From Lucifuga dentata (Eukaryota > Chordata > Actinopteri > Ophidiiformes > Bythitidae): DNA of 64,000 nucleotides. The notes beneath the pieces are model-generated. The model was not told where the DNA came from and searched no databases. It saw only the letters and a list, made by a program, of their open reading frames with translations. The stretch is from the NCBI GenBank assembly GCA_014773175.1, contig VXCM01001449.1, positions 62,001 to 126,000 on the forward strand, read 5' to 3'. Shown piece by piece: positions 14,000-58,238 of this stretch. A program made the position numbers and the translations under genes. Position 1 is the first letter of the stretch; each line of letters begins with the position of its first letter.

Positions 14000-14488
14000 C
14001 TGTTTTTCTGCTGGAGATCACTAACAACACGCAGCTGCTTCTCCTGGAGACAGGAGGAGGGCTGAAGAGAACAGAGGGAGGAACAGAGAGGAGAAGGGAG
14101 GACAGGACAAGGCAAAGGGAAAACAAAACCACCAGCAGCCTCCTAACTTCTGCCTGTGTCTCCAGTGGTCCACTGCAGTTTGTCTGCCCTTCATTCTTCA
14201 GCAGGGAGTGTTCCTGCTCTTGTTCAGGAGTTTTTCAGAGAAGGGTGCAAAGGGAAATCAGAGAAGGGCAAAAGAAGAGAGAGGTTGGAGTTCACATGAC
14301 ATAATCGGAGTGAATGGGTTGCCATGGTGACTCACCCAGGGAGCCTGACCCGTGGAAAGTGAATGGAAGGAGCGTCTTGGCCATCAAGTGAACGATAAAC
14401 TGACGGAAGGGAGTCACCAGAGAGAGAGAGAAAGAGAGAGAGGAGCAGAGGTGTGGTGGATAACAGAGGAACGGAGCAGAGGTTGAGA
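14000..14488 (+). promoter_or_regulatory. eml1: Probable eml1 5' leader / promoter-proximal region
   Basis: Sequence directly before the eml1 start codon, rich in GGAGG/GAGAGA purine tracts. No TATA box or clear initiator was recognised, and the transcription start is not determinable. Assignment is by position only. Confidence 0.4.
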
Positions 14489-46693
<32,205 letters not shown>

Positions 46694-46821
46694 CCAGCAG
46701 GCAGACTCATGGTCAAGTTCTTACTGTTGCTGGGAGGTGAAACCCAACTGAAGAAACTGAACTGAACCAAACCAAACTCAAAGTAAATTAATACAAATGT
46801 TAAAACTGTGGATCAAGCATG

Positions 46822-46861
46822 ACTGAACTGAACTAAACTGAACTGAACTGAACAGAACAGA
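46822..46861. repeat. GAACT pentamer repeat in the eml1 3' UTR
   Basis: About eight imperfect GAACT/GAACA copies. Confidence 0.9.
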
Positions 46862-47887
46862 AACCTATGCTCAAAGTTTTCATTTCTGGTCTACACACCC
46901 AAATGAGATGAAGGCAGTGAACTGTGAGGTTGGTGAAAATGCAGAAATCCAGAATATTTCTCTTTTTCTTTATTCACACTCTACATATAAAAATCTCTCA
47001 CATACTGTAGCCTACTTACCAATGACATGAATCAAAAGATTGAAATGGATTGAATCCAGCTAGACTGAAGCAAAGGCTCTCAACTTTGACTGCATTTGTT
47101 GGCTTTCACTGTGTATGTGTTCACACTCCTGACACAGATGACAGCCTGAAAGGTTTATTTTCCTGCCTGTCAGAGCAATTCCAGTCTGAATGCCATCGAG
47201 CTGGAGATCCAAGTGCAAAAACTGTGTATTGAAAGAAAGACAATGCTTTTATAATTGTTAAACTTTCTTTTATGTTGTATTTAACAACTCAGGAAAGCAC
47301 TAGTAAAGCAGGCCTTCCATACTGCTCAAATATACAGATGTTGACAGAGATGTCAACCGTAGTTAATATTATCTTTACTTGGTTTTCAGTCTGTATTAAT
47401 TTATTTGCACTGACTGATTAAAAAAAATACCTTTACATTCAGGGCAGATGCTGATTTGGGTGAAGATGAATAGCTACAGCAAGGATTGGCAGATATTTAA
47501 CTTTGCTAAGTCCTAAAAGGAGACACACACTGCCCCCATTTGGCTTCCTGAGGAACGGCATGGTTTACACCAAGCCATGATGGCCTCCATTTGAAGCTAT
47601 CATATGATATTCTGGTCAAATCATGTAGGTTGTTGAATAAACACATTATGAATTCAGTATTAACAATTTACAGATATCAAAATTATCTGTGAATGTTCCA
47701 ACTGTTTGTGCTTCCAGGGCTTAAAAATAGCACCTTTTCTATTATTTATTGATCAAAGGCCACATCCCTCACTGCCAATTTCACTTCCTTTGACATTTTT
47801 CTTATAATAAAAGTTTGTTTTGTCCAAGATGTGTAGACGTACTCAGAGTCTTGAAACAGATATGGGCAAAATGTGTATTTGAAACTG

Positions 47888-47916
47888 TTTTTTTTTTTTT
47901 TTNTTTTTTTTTTTTT
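47888..47916. repeat. Poly(T) with N at 47903
   Basis: Homopolymer join in the eml1 3' region. Confidence 0.9.
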
Positions 47917-48273
47917 GTTTGTTTTTGTTTTTTTTTTTTACAGAAACTAATTTTTTGAACAAGTTGTTCTGTGCTTGAGACACTTGAATAGCTTCACTGA
48001 TATATGCAGGGCAAAGCAAATCAAGCACATACTGAGTTTTGCAATGATGCAAAATCTTGCAAATCTGTATGCATATACAGTTTATTATGTCCAAATTAGT
48101 TTAGGAAGGATCAGACCGTTGCACTGTAACTGTTTACTTCTGATGTGCTCTTTAGCTGGGCACCATCAGTCTCTTATAAGATAAATCAACCTTCCCCAGG
48201 TTTTAAGACAGGTGTCTCTTGTATAATGCTTCTGCTGCAACAAATGACTAATAAACATTTATTTGAGCCTTCC

Positions 48274-48305
48274 AAAAAAAAAAAAAAANAAAAAAAAAAA
48301 AAAAA
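48274..48305. repeat. Poly(A) with N at 48289
   Basis: Homopolymer join 18 bases after an AATAAA (48250-48255). A genomic A-run here could cause internal priming in cDNA libraries. Confidence 0.9.
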
Positions 48306-48929
48306 CATCTTCTCACACTATAAATGAAACTGTATCAATTTTCCAAGATATATGCCATCAAGTTACACATTTTATCTTATGGTTAAAAACTAACCAACAC
48401 AGCAATGCAAGGATAACACAGATATATTTTTCAGTGATACATGATTGGACTTAAAGAGATTTTAATAAGACCATAACTGCCATTGAAATTAGCTGTGATC
48501 TTGTCATCATATTGTAACTGGTTTGGCTTATTTAATATTGATACTGAATATTGACATGTCATATAAGATCATATAACATCATTAACACCTTGAGCTGCAG
48601 CATAATATCAGCAACTATCATTTTTGTCTGACAGTAAAAGCAACATGAAATTCCCACGATGCTCTGTGATACTATCTCCTTTTAGTGATGAGATTTGTTT
48701 TATTTTATTTTATTTGATATCCTGGATAACATGATCAAACTCCTTAAGATCATGGTTTATATTCTGGTGAGGTTTATGGAAAATACTGCAAGTTAGTAAA
48801 CCTAAAAATATTATACCATACCTGATAAAATTTAATTATCTCATTATTTAGCACCATAGCTCAAGTCTTTATATTACAATAATTTTATGTTGGGGGGCAG
48901 GGGTCAGTGGCTTGCATTTGCGCGTCTTC

Positions 48930-49386
48930 CTCGCTAGTGGGCAGTATTGAGCCTCCTTCCTTCCTCCCTTCCTTCCCACGCTGCATTTTCCTCCAAATCT
49001 CTCCACCTCACCAAAACACTCCGAATGGGAAGAAAATATGGCATGAAGGAGGCGGCGGCTGATAAGAACAGTTCACCGTCTTCGAAGTGGGATCCTCGGC
49101 TGAACATGGGCTCACGGACCGGCAGCAGCGCCTTTGGACACAGACAACGGAGCACAAAGCGGTCAGGAGAAAAGACTCGGATTGTCGCTTAGCGTTTCGG
49201 CAACACGACTCATCATCAGCCTGCAATATTCCTACAGACTTACAGAAACGAAGCGGAGGCTTGCTGGGCTGTTTTTTTGACAGTCTTTGACTATATATTC
49301 AAAGATAAAACCGATCTGCTTGCCATATTGATCACTGATCAGTCTCATCAGTGGCATCATCTCCCGGTGAATAAAAGAGGAGGAAA
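48930..49386 (+). promoter_or_regulatory. evl: Probable evl promoter / 5' leader 1a with upstream ORF
   Basis: CpG-containing stretch unlike the AT-rich surroundings (GCGCG, CTCGGCTG, CACGGACCGG), ending at the ATGAG exon. An upstream ATG at 49025 opens a frame to 49192 (MGRKYGMKEAAADK...), unlike any protein I recognise, so I read it as an upstream ORF in the leader. The transcription start is not defined. Confidence 0.4.
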
Positions 49387-49391
49387 ATGAG
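49387..49391 (+). CDS. evl: evl alternative first coding exon 1a (start codon plus two bases)
   Basis: ATGAG followed by a strong donor (AG|GTAAGC). Ena/VASP family members that begin MSEQ/MSET use a first coding exon consisting of ATG-AG, split in phase 2 before T-GAA; this matches exactly. The position, downstream of eml1 on the same strand, fits the EML1-EVL order remembered from human 14q32. The preceding 450 bases are relatively CpG-rich, as expected for a leader. The product would be Evl, an actin regulator with an EVH1 domain, but no EVH1 exon is in the window, so the call depends on context. Confidence 0.55.
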
Positions 49392-52300
49392 GTAAGCGGC
49401 ACCATGAGCTCTTTGACAGATACACACCGATACTCATCCCTCAGATCTAACATCATAACACTGTATCCAATTATCATTTATTGAACATTTCTACCAGGGT
49501 GTCTTTGACATCTTATGGTTTATTTAGCCCCCTGTAGGGATAGCATTTGGGCATCCATGGGCNACCCGCCGGGCCTCTGCGTCCTATTCATTTCGCTTTG
49601 CAGTGTTATGGCCCCATATGATGTGATTCATTTCTATCGATGCTGATATTTTCCATCCATGCATTTAGACTTCTATTGTCATGGCTGGACACGCCCATTT
49701 TGCTGAATGTAGGGTATGAAACAGGATAATGTTGTCATGGAAACGACAGCATCACGTATTTTTCCACAAATAAAATGCTGTTCCTGATGAAGATGACTGA
49801 TGCGTGGCCGCATGTGGGGAAACAGGATTTTGAAGGCACAAATAAGCATTGCGGGGGGGGNTAATTCTGGCGGTTGCCAGGCAGGTTATGAGACCCCCCA
49901 GCCCCCTCTTCACAAACACGTATACATAGCACATATGCACACTATAACCTATGTAAAATGAGTGTGTGTTGTTAAAATCCTGAGTCCACACTCTAAATCC
50001 ACCTATGGATGGACAGTATTCGGAGCCTTTTCCTGGTATGTTGGTATGTAGAATGCAGCGAGGCCCAAATCCTCCAGTCTGTGTTCTGATCTATTTATGA
50101 AACACTCCTTTTATATTTTCCCCTGCTTGTAGCATGACTCCTCTGTGTCTGTGTAGTTGAAAACTGCACCATTCTGTTTTATAGCTTCAGATTTACTCTG
50201 ACAGCTCGGTTCAGATATAGTGCACACTCTTTTCTTCAGCTACTGGTGTTTTTGTGTGTTAATCTGTGTATGTGACTGCCTGAGTGTGTGTGCTTGTGTC
50301 TCCCCTCTGGGAAAGGAGACAGAGAGTAAAAGGACATAAATAAAAAGGAAACCTATGGGTGCTCTCATTTTGGTGTTGTAGACTGTTACTGTTCCCTGAA
50401 GTCTGTTTTGCTGATTTTACATAATCTTTGTCTGCTGCTACCATATAAAACTCCAATCCAGTAGCTAATCTATTTTGCCCTCAGACAGTAAATATGTAAG
50501 ATTCTTATCTTCTCCAGCTGGATGAACACACCGTTTCCTCCTTTCTTGTGTCCCTCCTGTGTGTGCGTGCATGTGTATGTGTGTTTGCATTTGCCAAAGG
50601 CAGATCTGTTCTTTGACTCAAGCCCAAAAGGGAAGTCTTAAATCTCCACAAAGCAACAACAAGGTGACTGGACTTTTCTTTGCAGAAATACAGAAGGCTG
50701 AACTCGCCGAGACAATTTGTTCAGTCTGCTTCCATTGCAACACAGAAAGTGTGCATGTGCATATGTGTATGAACATGTCTGATAGGGAGTGTGACTGGTG
50801 ACAGTAGTAGGTTTATCATGCTATGGTGCTTCTTTATTCTCCTCATGAAACAGGCTGCTGTCACTTGGTTGAGTAGCTACTGGTCACTTTTGGATGCATG
50901 TGTATAAGTAAGAGAGAGGGGGAGTAGAGAACAAGAGAGAGAGAAACAGTGAAAGGTGCAAGAGAGTGAGATGTCCTGAAGCACTTGTCATGGTGGGCAG
51001 CATGAAGGAGTACATCCAGTGGAAGGTAAAAAGGCTGAGTTGTGCATCTTGCTGCAGGCTGCTCACTCTGATCACAAAGCCGATCCATGTGAGCAAACTC
51101 ACCACAACACTCCTTCTCCAGTAATTCACTGACCATATTCACTGCACTCCATGGAGACTATCTAGCTGCAAAGGGAAGGAATAGGACTTTTGTCTCAGAA
51201 GCACCTTAATCACAATTACAAACACTGCTAGAAAATGTGAGTAATGTTAGGCTTCTTCCATTTCAGGTGTTTCAATGCCAGGTGCCCTGGAATTGTGCTT
51301 GCCAGCACACTGGCACATCTAAATGGAAGAGAGCCATCATCAGCGTAATTAGGTACACCTGAGCTGTTTCTGTGTCAAGTCAAAGGTCAATATTTCTCAC
51401 CTAGTAGACGCAACTATTAATTAATTTTCAAAATACCTTGAGACAACTATTAGATCTCCAAAATGACTAAGTTGCAGATGTATTATTATTCATATTGTTA
51501 TTTTTCCCTCATTTTTGTATTATAGTAGGGAGTAGAGGTCTTCATATGTTCCAGATTTCAGATCTGATCCTAAATAGATCCATGGAAAACCTGTCCAAAC
51601 CTAGCTTGCATAAATTCATGTTAAAAAAAAAAAAAAAAAAAAAAGACCCAACCCGAGGACGGTCAAAAATGGTCTGAAATAGAATGGAGGATAATTAGAC
51701 TCGATCCAAAATGTCGAACAGACCCAAAGAGAAAGAAAACACTGGCAGCAGCATGATGTGCAAATGATTAAACAAGGCAGCAGTAGTCGAAAAGAGTAGC
51801 AATGCATCGAGGATGCTCTCCATCTTGCCTCAAAAAAGCACATTTTCTCCTGTGGTGTTTATGACATTAGACATGATCAGAGCTGATAGGGAGGCTATGA
51901 TCCGTTCGAGTCTCATTTCCTATAGGAAGCAAGTTCTTGCCTATAAAAATACATCCAGTAAAAGCCAAACCCAAAGGTTCTGGACTGCCCTGAAGCTTCT
52001 TTTTGGATTGTTCATCTGATTCTCCACATCTTACATCAATATGTGACGTGGTTAGAAATGCCCACAAAGTATGAGGTGGTATGTAATTGTATCAGCTCAG
52101 TCATATTAATGGTCATTAGTCTGCAAAAAAAGAAAGATTGCTAATCCCAGACAGTCTGTTTTGATCAGATAAAAAGAACAAAATCCATAGCTCATGTTTC
52201 TTATTGTTCTAGATGATCTCTGTTGCATTTAGTGTCTTGGTGCCTCTGCAACGGAAAATTGATATCTCTGTCTACTGTCCAGCTGTTTTGTTTTGTATTT

Positions 52301-53352
52301 TTTGTTAAATTTCCATGTACATTATACTCTAAATACAATGAAACATTATATGCATAGCACTGATGCTGGCATTTTGCAGTATGCACTGAATCATTATACC
52401 TACAGCCAGTAAGTTGGTAGATATTTTATAATGAAGCAGCTTCATGCATTTTAGGGTTTTTGTTAACTTGATGGAACATTTTTACAGCTAAGATAGAGTT
52501 CTCTCTCTCTCTCTCTCTCTCTCTGTTGCATCTCACCCACCTTCCTGCCGACACTTTAGACACCAGCCCTCTAATCTTTACTAGACTAGACTGCTCTTTG
52601 CTTGTTTCCCACACTTCGGCTTGCTGTGGCAAAGCAGCTTAATAACCTAAGTTTGCTTCGACCAGATGGACCACCGATAAGGACAAAATCTGATAAATCC
52701 ACAAGGAAATCGCAGATGTTACAAGACATGAATGGAACCTTTGTAGGCGATATGTAAAACTATTTCAATGCATTTGTTCATGCAGTGTGACTGATTTTGA
52801 GATTGGTGATCCCTTTATGCAATTGGTGGTTAATTGGTCATAGCTGAATCATGTTTGTTACGGTAAAATCTTTTTATAGGTTCAGTGAAGTGTCATAGTA
52901 TTTCTGATTTAACCATGTTATACTCCACTGACAGCTGGGTGAAAAAGCTCTGTTGTTTCTAATATAGGTTAACATGTAATTTCCATCCATTGGAAATGAT
53001 TCCTTGGAGGCTGAAAGACAGCACTCCAATCCTCAGAGTGGAGAGATGAGTGGTCTGACCTGATCACATGCTTCTCTCTCTCTCTCTCTCAACACTAACT
53101 CTGTTACAACACTCACGCCGCACTCCCTCCCTCCTCTCTCACTCCTTACTTTCTCCCTCATGCCTTTGACTGCTCAGTTGGCGTAGTGAATTTTTGTTTC
53201 GCTCAGAGAATGTGAGGAGAGGTTGAGTTTTGCTGCAGCATGTGAACCCCACTCTTTCTCTCTCCTCTCCGGCTGACACTTATCCCTCTCCTCCATAATC
53301 TCCTCCTCTACCTCCGTTCATCCTGTGCTTGAGGACTATTGACTTCAACGAC
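49392..53352 (+). other. evl: Between the two evl first exons
   Basis: Presumed intron of the 1a transcript and promoter region of 1b. Contains N joins at 49563 and 49861, a poly(A) run at 51620-51644 and short (CT)n tracts near 52500 and 53070. No coding exon recognised. Confidence 0.5.
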
Positions 53353-53375
53353 ATGTATTCCCTTGATGACTTCGG
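53353..53375 (+). CDS. evl: evl alternative first coding exon 1b (MYSLDDFG)
   Basis: ATG TAT TCC CTT GAT GAC TTC GG followed by donor GTAAGG: seven codons plus two bases, phase 2, the same phase as exon 1a. From memory, a mammalian EVL isoform begins MFAFEEF before SEQSICQ; the pattern M-aromatic-x-hydrophobic-acidic-acidic-F is shared. The 250 bases before it form a pyrimidine-rich leader. This would be a second promoter about 4 kb downstream of 1a. Confidence 0.55.
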
Positions 53376-54203
53376 GTAAGGCAGCACAACTCCTCCTCCT
53401 CCTCATCATTGCTGTCTGTCTCTGTCATGGTTTTTCTGAGCTTTGAGAGTAAATTTGGATTTGGAGCTTGTGCTAATGATGTTTGCTGCTTCTCTCTGTA
53501 GTTTCTGTTTAAAAGCTCGGATCAGTTTTCAGCTGCGTGACCGCAGAATGTGACTGTGTTTGAATCTTCAAACAGCATATTTAGTTTTGTTTGGCTGCAA
53601 GAAAACCAGTTTTTCTCTGTTCTCTCTCTCTCTCTCTCTCTGTGTCTTTCTCAGTCATTCTCGATCTCATTCTTACATGCTGTTGAATAATGCAAATGGC
53701 TTGTTTTAGAGAAGAAAAAGGGGGAGAGGAAAATCTCCTCTCGGAGTTGCTGACTTTTTCTCATCTCTCTTTCTTTCCAAGCCTCACTCGCTCTCTCCAT
53801 GTGTTTTCCTTCCACCCAGCTGTTAGCCTGACTGGTTAACCTCAGCGATCTCTCACTGGTTCAGTCTCTTCCTGGGAAGAAGAAAACGAGTTTCTTGCTG
53901 TCTGTCAGTATGTCCGCTCAGCTGCTCTGGATTGTTTGCAGGAATGATCCCGTCTGAGTTGTTGCGTGTATGTGTGAGAAAGAAAGACAGGAAAAAGGGA
54001 ATGGCGAGCGCTAATCTCTGAATGAGTGGGACTATCAAAAGCCAGATGATAGAGCGATAGCAGGGTCTCAGCGTAACATGGTTTGGCAGATTACAGAGGG
54101 ACATGATGATTTGTTGAAGCTCAAATACAGATGTGCGGGCAGAATAACATCAGAGGTTTACGCTTGATAGCATGCACTCTATTAATCCACTCTACCAATG
54201 TGC

Positions 54204-54208
54204 AGGGG

Positions 54209-54251
<43 letters not shown>

Positions 54252-54271
54252 GGGTATCTGCACAGNAGGGG

Positions 54272-54314
<43 letters not shown>

Positions 54315-54328
54315 GGGTATCTGCACAG
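54204..54328. repeat. Exact 62-bp duplication separated by one N
   Basis: 54204-54265 and 54267-54328 are identical, including the length of the (CT)n run, with N at 54266. Exact identity of an unstable microsatellite implies an unmerged contig overlap. Confidence 0.95.
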
Positions 54329-56337
54329 ATATCATATCAGAAAGAGGAAATTCTAACAATTCTACATACTAGAATATAATTTAATTGCAAATATAGCATA
54401 TGCCTCTACCATCACCTCAGTTAATTTTCCATGTCTCATTTTCTCATGTTTTTCTTTCCCTCCTGATATCCTCCTAAAAATTTCAGCTGACAGATCATAT
54501 GCACAGGTTAAAAACACAGCCACAGTGCACATTCCAGTTTATGATATTATATGTATGGAAAATGTGTGGATAATGCTGCAGTGATTGGAAAATGTCAGAG
54601 TTTCTATGAAATATGAGCAGGCTCGCGTTGATGCCACGCTGCCTACTGTAACCCTACATCCCATGATGGGGTTCTTCTCCAGTCTGAAGTGGTATTTCCC
54701 TTTAAGGATCAGGATTAGTGACATGACAGAGAGGAAGGTGGAGCGAGGAGGAGGAGAAGTGGGGGAGGGGTTGCGTTGAAATGGGGGCTGTTATCCATAT
54801 TGTATACATCCATGACAATTAGCCTGAAGGCCAATTGGCATCTATAGAGGCACGTCATGAATAAATTCATTGTCAATATGTTGATTTTCTTCTCTGAGCA
54901 TTTTTTTGTCGCCTGCTGTAGATGAGCTATCAGCAAAATATCTCCGTATTTTAAGCCTCAGCTTCCTCTACCATATTTTATTAAAGAATTAAAGTCCTAC
55001 CAAAGGTTGTTTTATTTTGCGTTTACTCATTAATAGTGGAAATAGCTGAGAGGTTTAAATCCTGTCTTTTCTTCATCATGACACCATAGATGTGAGGACA
55101 AAAATCAAGAACATTGTAAGAGCTACTGATGAGGGTTTTCTCAACAGCTTCATTCAAGAAGTCTGAAAACATGGACAAAATCTCCCATTAAGAGACTCCA
55201 GACGAAGATGGTTGCTGCTGGTCTGTATCATCCAGCTCTGTCCACCAATTTAACGCAATGGAAACTTCAGACAGGTCAAAAGTTTTAATTAATATTAGTA
55301 ATAACAGACAAAGCAGTATAAATTTAGTCATAGTAATCTTTATTCTTGACACTGGAAGGACGAGGCACAGGCGTTCTGACCCCCGAAAGCAAATTTCTGT
55401 TGACTGGTGCTCTTGATCCACCAAAAAGTCCAGTATCTATTCACAAATGGCACTCTACTGCATCAACTAGCAATGAGTGTTTGGGTTAGTCAGATGTTAA
55501 TGGATGTTTAGCACACACACCTCTTCTCCTGAATGTGTGTTGTACATACATGTGACCTCTGAGGCAGAGGGCAGCCTAGTCAATACAAGCAGACCACATT
55601 GTGGATCGCTGTTTGCGTAATACAGGCTGTGCTTAATGCTGGGTGGCTATGGCAACAGTGGGCTGGATCTAAGAGGAGGGGGTTAAGAGCAGCACCCCCT
55701 ATACCCTACCACACACACACACTTCACTAAGTGGTGGAGGTTAGGTCTATATCGTGTGTTTGTGTGTATGTGTGTGAGTGAGTGGGGTAGGATCTAGGTT
55801 GGGGGGGGTGAAGCTGTTTGGAGGCGGATATGAGGTAATCTCCCTTGGGTCCCCTTGTCCCATTATGACAATAGCATAGAGATTCAGTGGTGCGCGCACA
55901 CACACACACACACACTCACACACACACACTCATCTGATATGCGGTCAGACAACAGGCTGGTCAATGACTTCATCTCTGCCAGTCTGTCCGTCAGTTATCT
56001 CTTTGTTGCTGGATGGATGATCGTCATTCTCATAAGAATTCATAACAATAGGATGTTTCTAATCCCAGTTTATTTTTGAGAAGATGCTAATTCTGTGTTT
56101 TTTTTAATTTATTTATTCAGCCGTGTTCTCTTTGTAATTTATGTCACAGACTTTGAGCAGGAGGAGTAAATGGCTGTTAATGAGTTATGGTTTTGAAGGT
56201 TTTATGAAGTACATGGAAAGATGATGGAGCAGTGCAGGAGCGAGTGTGTGTAATAGATTCCTGCTGCTGTTTTCTTTTTCGAACATGGACATCCATCGGC
56301 TCCATGTGGGTTTTTGCCTCCCTCAGAGCGTCAGCGA

Positions 56338-56468
56338 CTCTGGGTTGTTCTACAGCCACATCGCTGCCAGGTTTGTACCGACAAGTATGGGTGTGTGTGT
56401 GTNCTCTGGGTTGTTCTACAGCCACATCGCTGCCAGGTTTGTACCGACAAGTATGGGTGTGTGTGTGT
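56338..56468. repeat. Exact 65-bp duplication separated by one N
   Basis: 56338-56402 and 56404-56468 are identical (begin CTCTGGGTTGTTCTACAG), with N at 56403. Same assembly-overlap signature. Confidence 0.95.
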
Positions 56469-56888
56469 GTGTGTCCGTTTGTGTGATCAGTGCTGCTTTT
56501 TGTTTGTGTTGCAATATTGATGGTAAAGGTTATTAAATGGAATCAAAGTGTTTGGTGAATTTAATTGGAGGCTTGAAGGCTTCAGATAATTTGTAATTCT
56601 GTGTAAATATGTTAGTGTGGGTTTCTCATTGTGCGACACACCACAGACAGAGTGCTGGTCTGTGATATAAGAACTAATCTTTTCCTGCTGAGTTTTAATC
56701 AGAGCTAAAATACTAATCTGCAATCTTAATCTGGCCTCTACAAACTGTCATTTATACTCAGAATTTAGGTTATTTTGGATTAGTTATTGTGTGATAATTT
56801 AATTTGACCACAAAACTGCAAACCTAAGCAGTTTTTTGTTAACATCTTGTGTAGAGTTTGTCTTCAGTGTCAGACGTTCACACAGTCT

Positions 56889-56921
<33 letters not shown>

Positions 56922-57120
56922 GATGATCCTGTTTTTTCTTTACGCCTGGCTGCATCTTTTCAGTCTGAGAAGAGCAGCGTGTTGTGTGCACAATACGGCA
57001 AACATTAAAGCCTCACATAGAGCATCTCTGACCAGCAAGGCCATACATGTTTAATTCACAGTACTGAAGAAAGCATAGCTTCTGGCTAAAACATCAGCCT
57101 TTCAGGCCAGTGCGCTTCTC

Positions 57121-57152
57121 TCCCCCCCCTCCCCCCCCCNTCTCTCTCTCTC
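57121..57152. repeat. C-run and (CT)n with N at 57140
   Basis: Two C-runs, an N, then (TC)n; another low-complexity contig join. Confidence 0.85.
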
Positions 57153-57579
57153 ATCAGGAAAGATAGAGGGAAGGGTGAGGGCAAGGGAAGTTTTTTCACT
57201 GCTGCTATCCCAGATGAGAGCTATAGCATGTAACAGAAGTGCTGTGGTCATGCTGAGGGAAAGCGAGAGTGAAAGAGGCAGGGTTGATAAAATCACGTTG
57301 AGGTTTAAGTGAACAGTGTGATCACTCTTGTGACCGGACAGAATACTGTACTCAACCAACCAGCTCACCAACAAACCACCAACTCTCAGAAAAAGCACAG
57401 AAAAACCTCATGTCTGTGTGCTGTACTGAAAAACAAATAACAGAAGTACCTAGTAAGCACACGGGAAGAGTTGAGCTATTTTCAATTCATTAAAAAAGTA
57501 TAATAATTAAACTAATTTGATTTTTGAATAATTTGCTATAGATTTTAATTGTTTTGATTCTTTGTAAACATTTTTAGAG

Positions 57580-57656
57580 TCATCTGGTGTACCACCAGGG
57601 GGCATTTCAAGTACCACCACTAGTACACAAGCCACATTTTGAGAACCACTGGTTTA
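57580..57656. repeat. Dispersed repeat fragment next to the hAT-like element
   Basis: GTACCACCAGGGGGCATTTC and TTTGAGAACCACTGGTTTAG are words I recall from a common vertebrate repeat end. It stops where the hAT-like insertion begins. Confidence 0.4.
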
Positions 57657-57674
57657 GTGTGTTTTAGTGCTAGT

Positions 57675-58238
57675 CAAGGGCGTCACTTTGTGTTGAAAAG
57701 TGGTGGGGTCATAAGGGCTCAGATGAAAAAAACATTTTTTAAACTGTCTTCAACATATGCAATTTTAGGCAGTGTAATGGGGGACTGGTATGAGATCAGA
57801 GTAGATAATTATGGCAGGAAAAATAAAAAGCATAACAGCGCATCAAAAGGTCATAGCCTAGGCTGCTAGAGTCAACAATACGAAAATACAAAACGAAAAC
57901 GCACAATGTCGACTGCACAAATAACAGTCATCCATATGCATCACATCAGATCCTTTTTTTTTTTTTTTTTTNTTTTTTTTTTTTTTTTTAATCTTACGTT
58001 AGTTTTTTGGACAAAGCACATTTGTTTCTTCTACATTTACATTGCATTGTATGTGTTATTATTGTGCAAATGATTTCTCAAAATGTTGTAATTTGTTAGT
58101 TAACATTTCTTGGTGCAAGCTGTTTTTCAGACCATTTTTGACAAATTATGTTTTTAAAAAGTGAGGGGGACAAAATTGGCCATTTCAAAAAGTGGTGGGG
58201 ACATGTCCCCAGTGTCCCCAGTGTAAATGACACCTATG
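57675..58238. mobile_element. hAT-like non-autonomous element
   Basis: Flanked by the 8-bp direct repeat GTGCTAGT (57667-57674 and 58239-58246), the target size of hAT transposons. Ends are CAAGGGCGTCACTTT and, in reverse complement, CATAGGTGTCATTTA (10 of 15 identical, CA start). Inside are AAAGTGGTGGGG copies at both sides. No transposase frame. A poly(T) run with an N at 57972 lies inside, so the internal length is uncertain. Confidence 0.75.
57954..57989. repeat. Poly(T) with N at 57972
   Basis: Homopolymer join within the hAT-like element. Confidence 0.9.

Larger units (their letters stand above)
1..14488. other. Region upstream of eml1, no gene recognised
   Basis: No coding exon was identified on either strand. 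The open frames present are mostly short and several run through microsatellites. The region holds a solo LTR (9049-9561), a probable decayed SINE (about 8732-8876), a likely dispersed repeat near 6880-7160, several microsatellites, and N-marked joins at 1569, 5554 and 8108. Roughly the last 500 bases before the eml1 ATG are purine-rich and probably include the 5' leader and promoter. Far-upstream non-coding exons of eml1 could lie here without being visible. Confidence 0.6.
46694..48255 (+). other. eml1: eml1 3' UTR and candidate polyadenylation signals
   Basis: AT-rich sequence after the stop without a further open reading frame of note. AATAAA hexamers lie at 47636-47641, 47806-47811 and 48250-48255, so several 3' ends are possible. 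A pentameric GAACT repeat lies at about 46822-46861. The poly(T) run at 47888-47916 contains an N (47903). The end that is really used cannot be decided from sequence. Confidence 0.6.

Noticed and set aside
14453..14488. 12-codon N-terminal extension of eml1
   Set aside because: The frame is open upstream but begins with GTG; there is no ATG, so the start remains 14489.
1..14488. CYP46A1 or another upstream neighbour
   Set aside because: Expected by human gene order from memory, but no cytochrome P450 exon was found in this interval.
48274..48305. Poly(A) tail of a retrocopy after AATAAA
   Set aside because: It is a genomic A-run with an assembly N and continues into ordinary sequence; no upstream processed gene copy is present.
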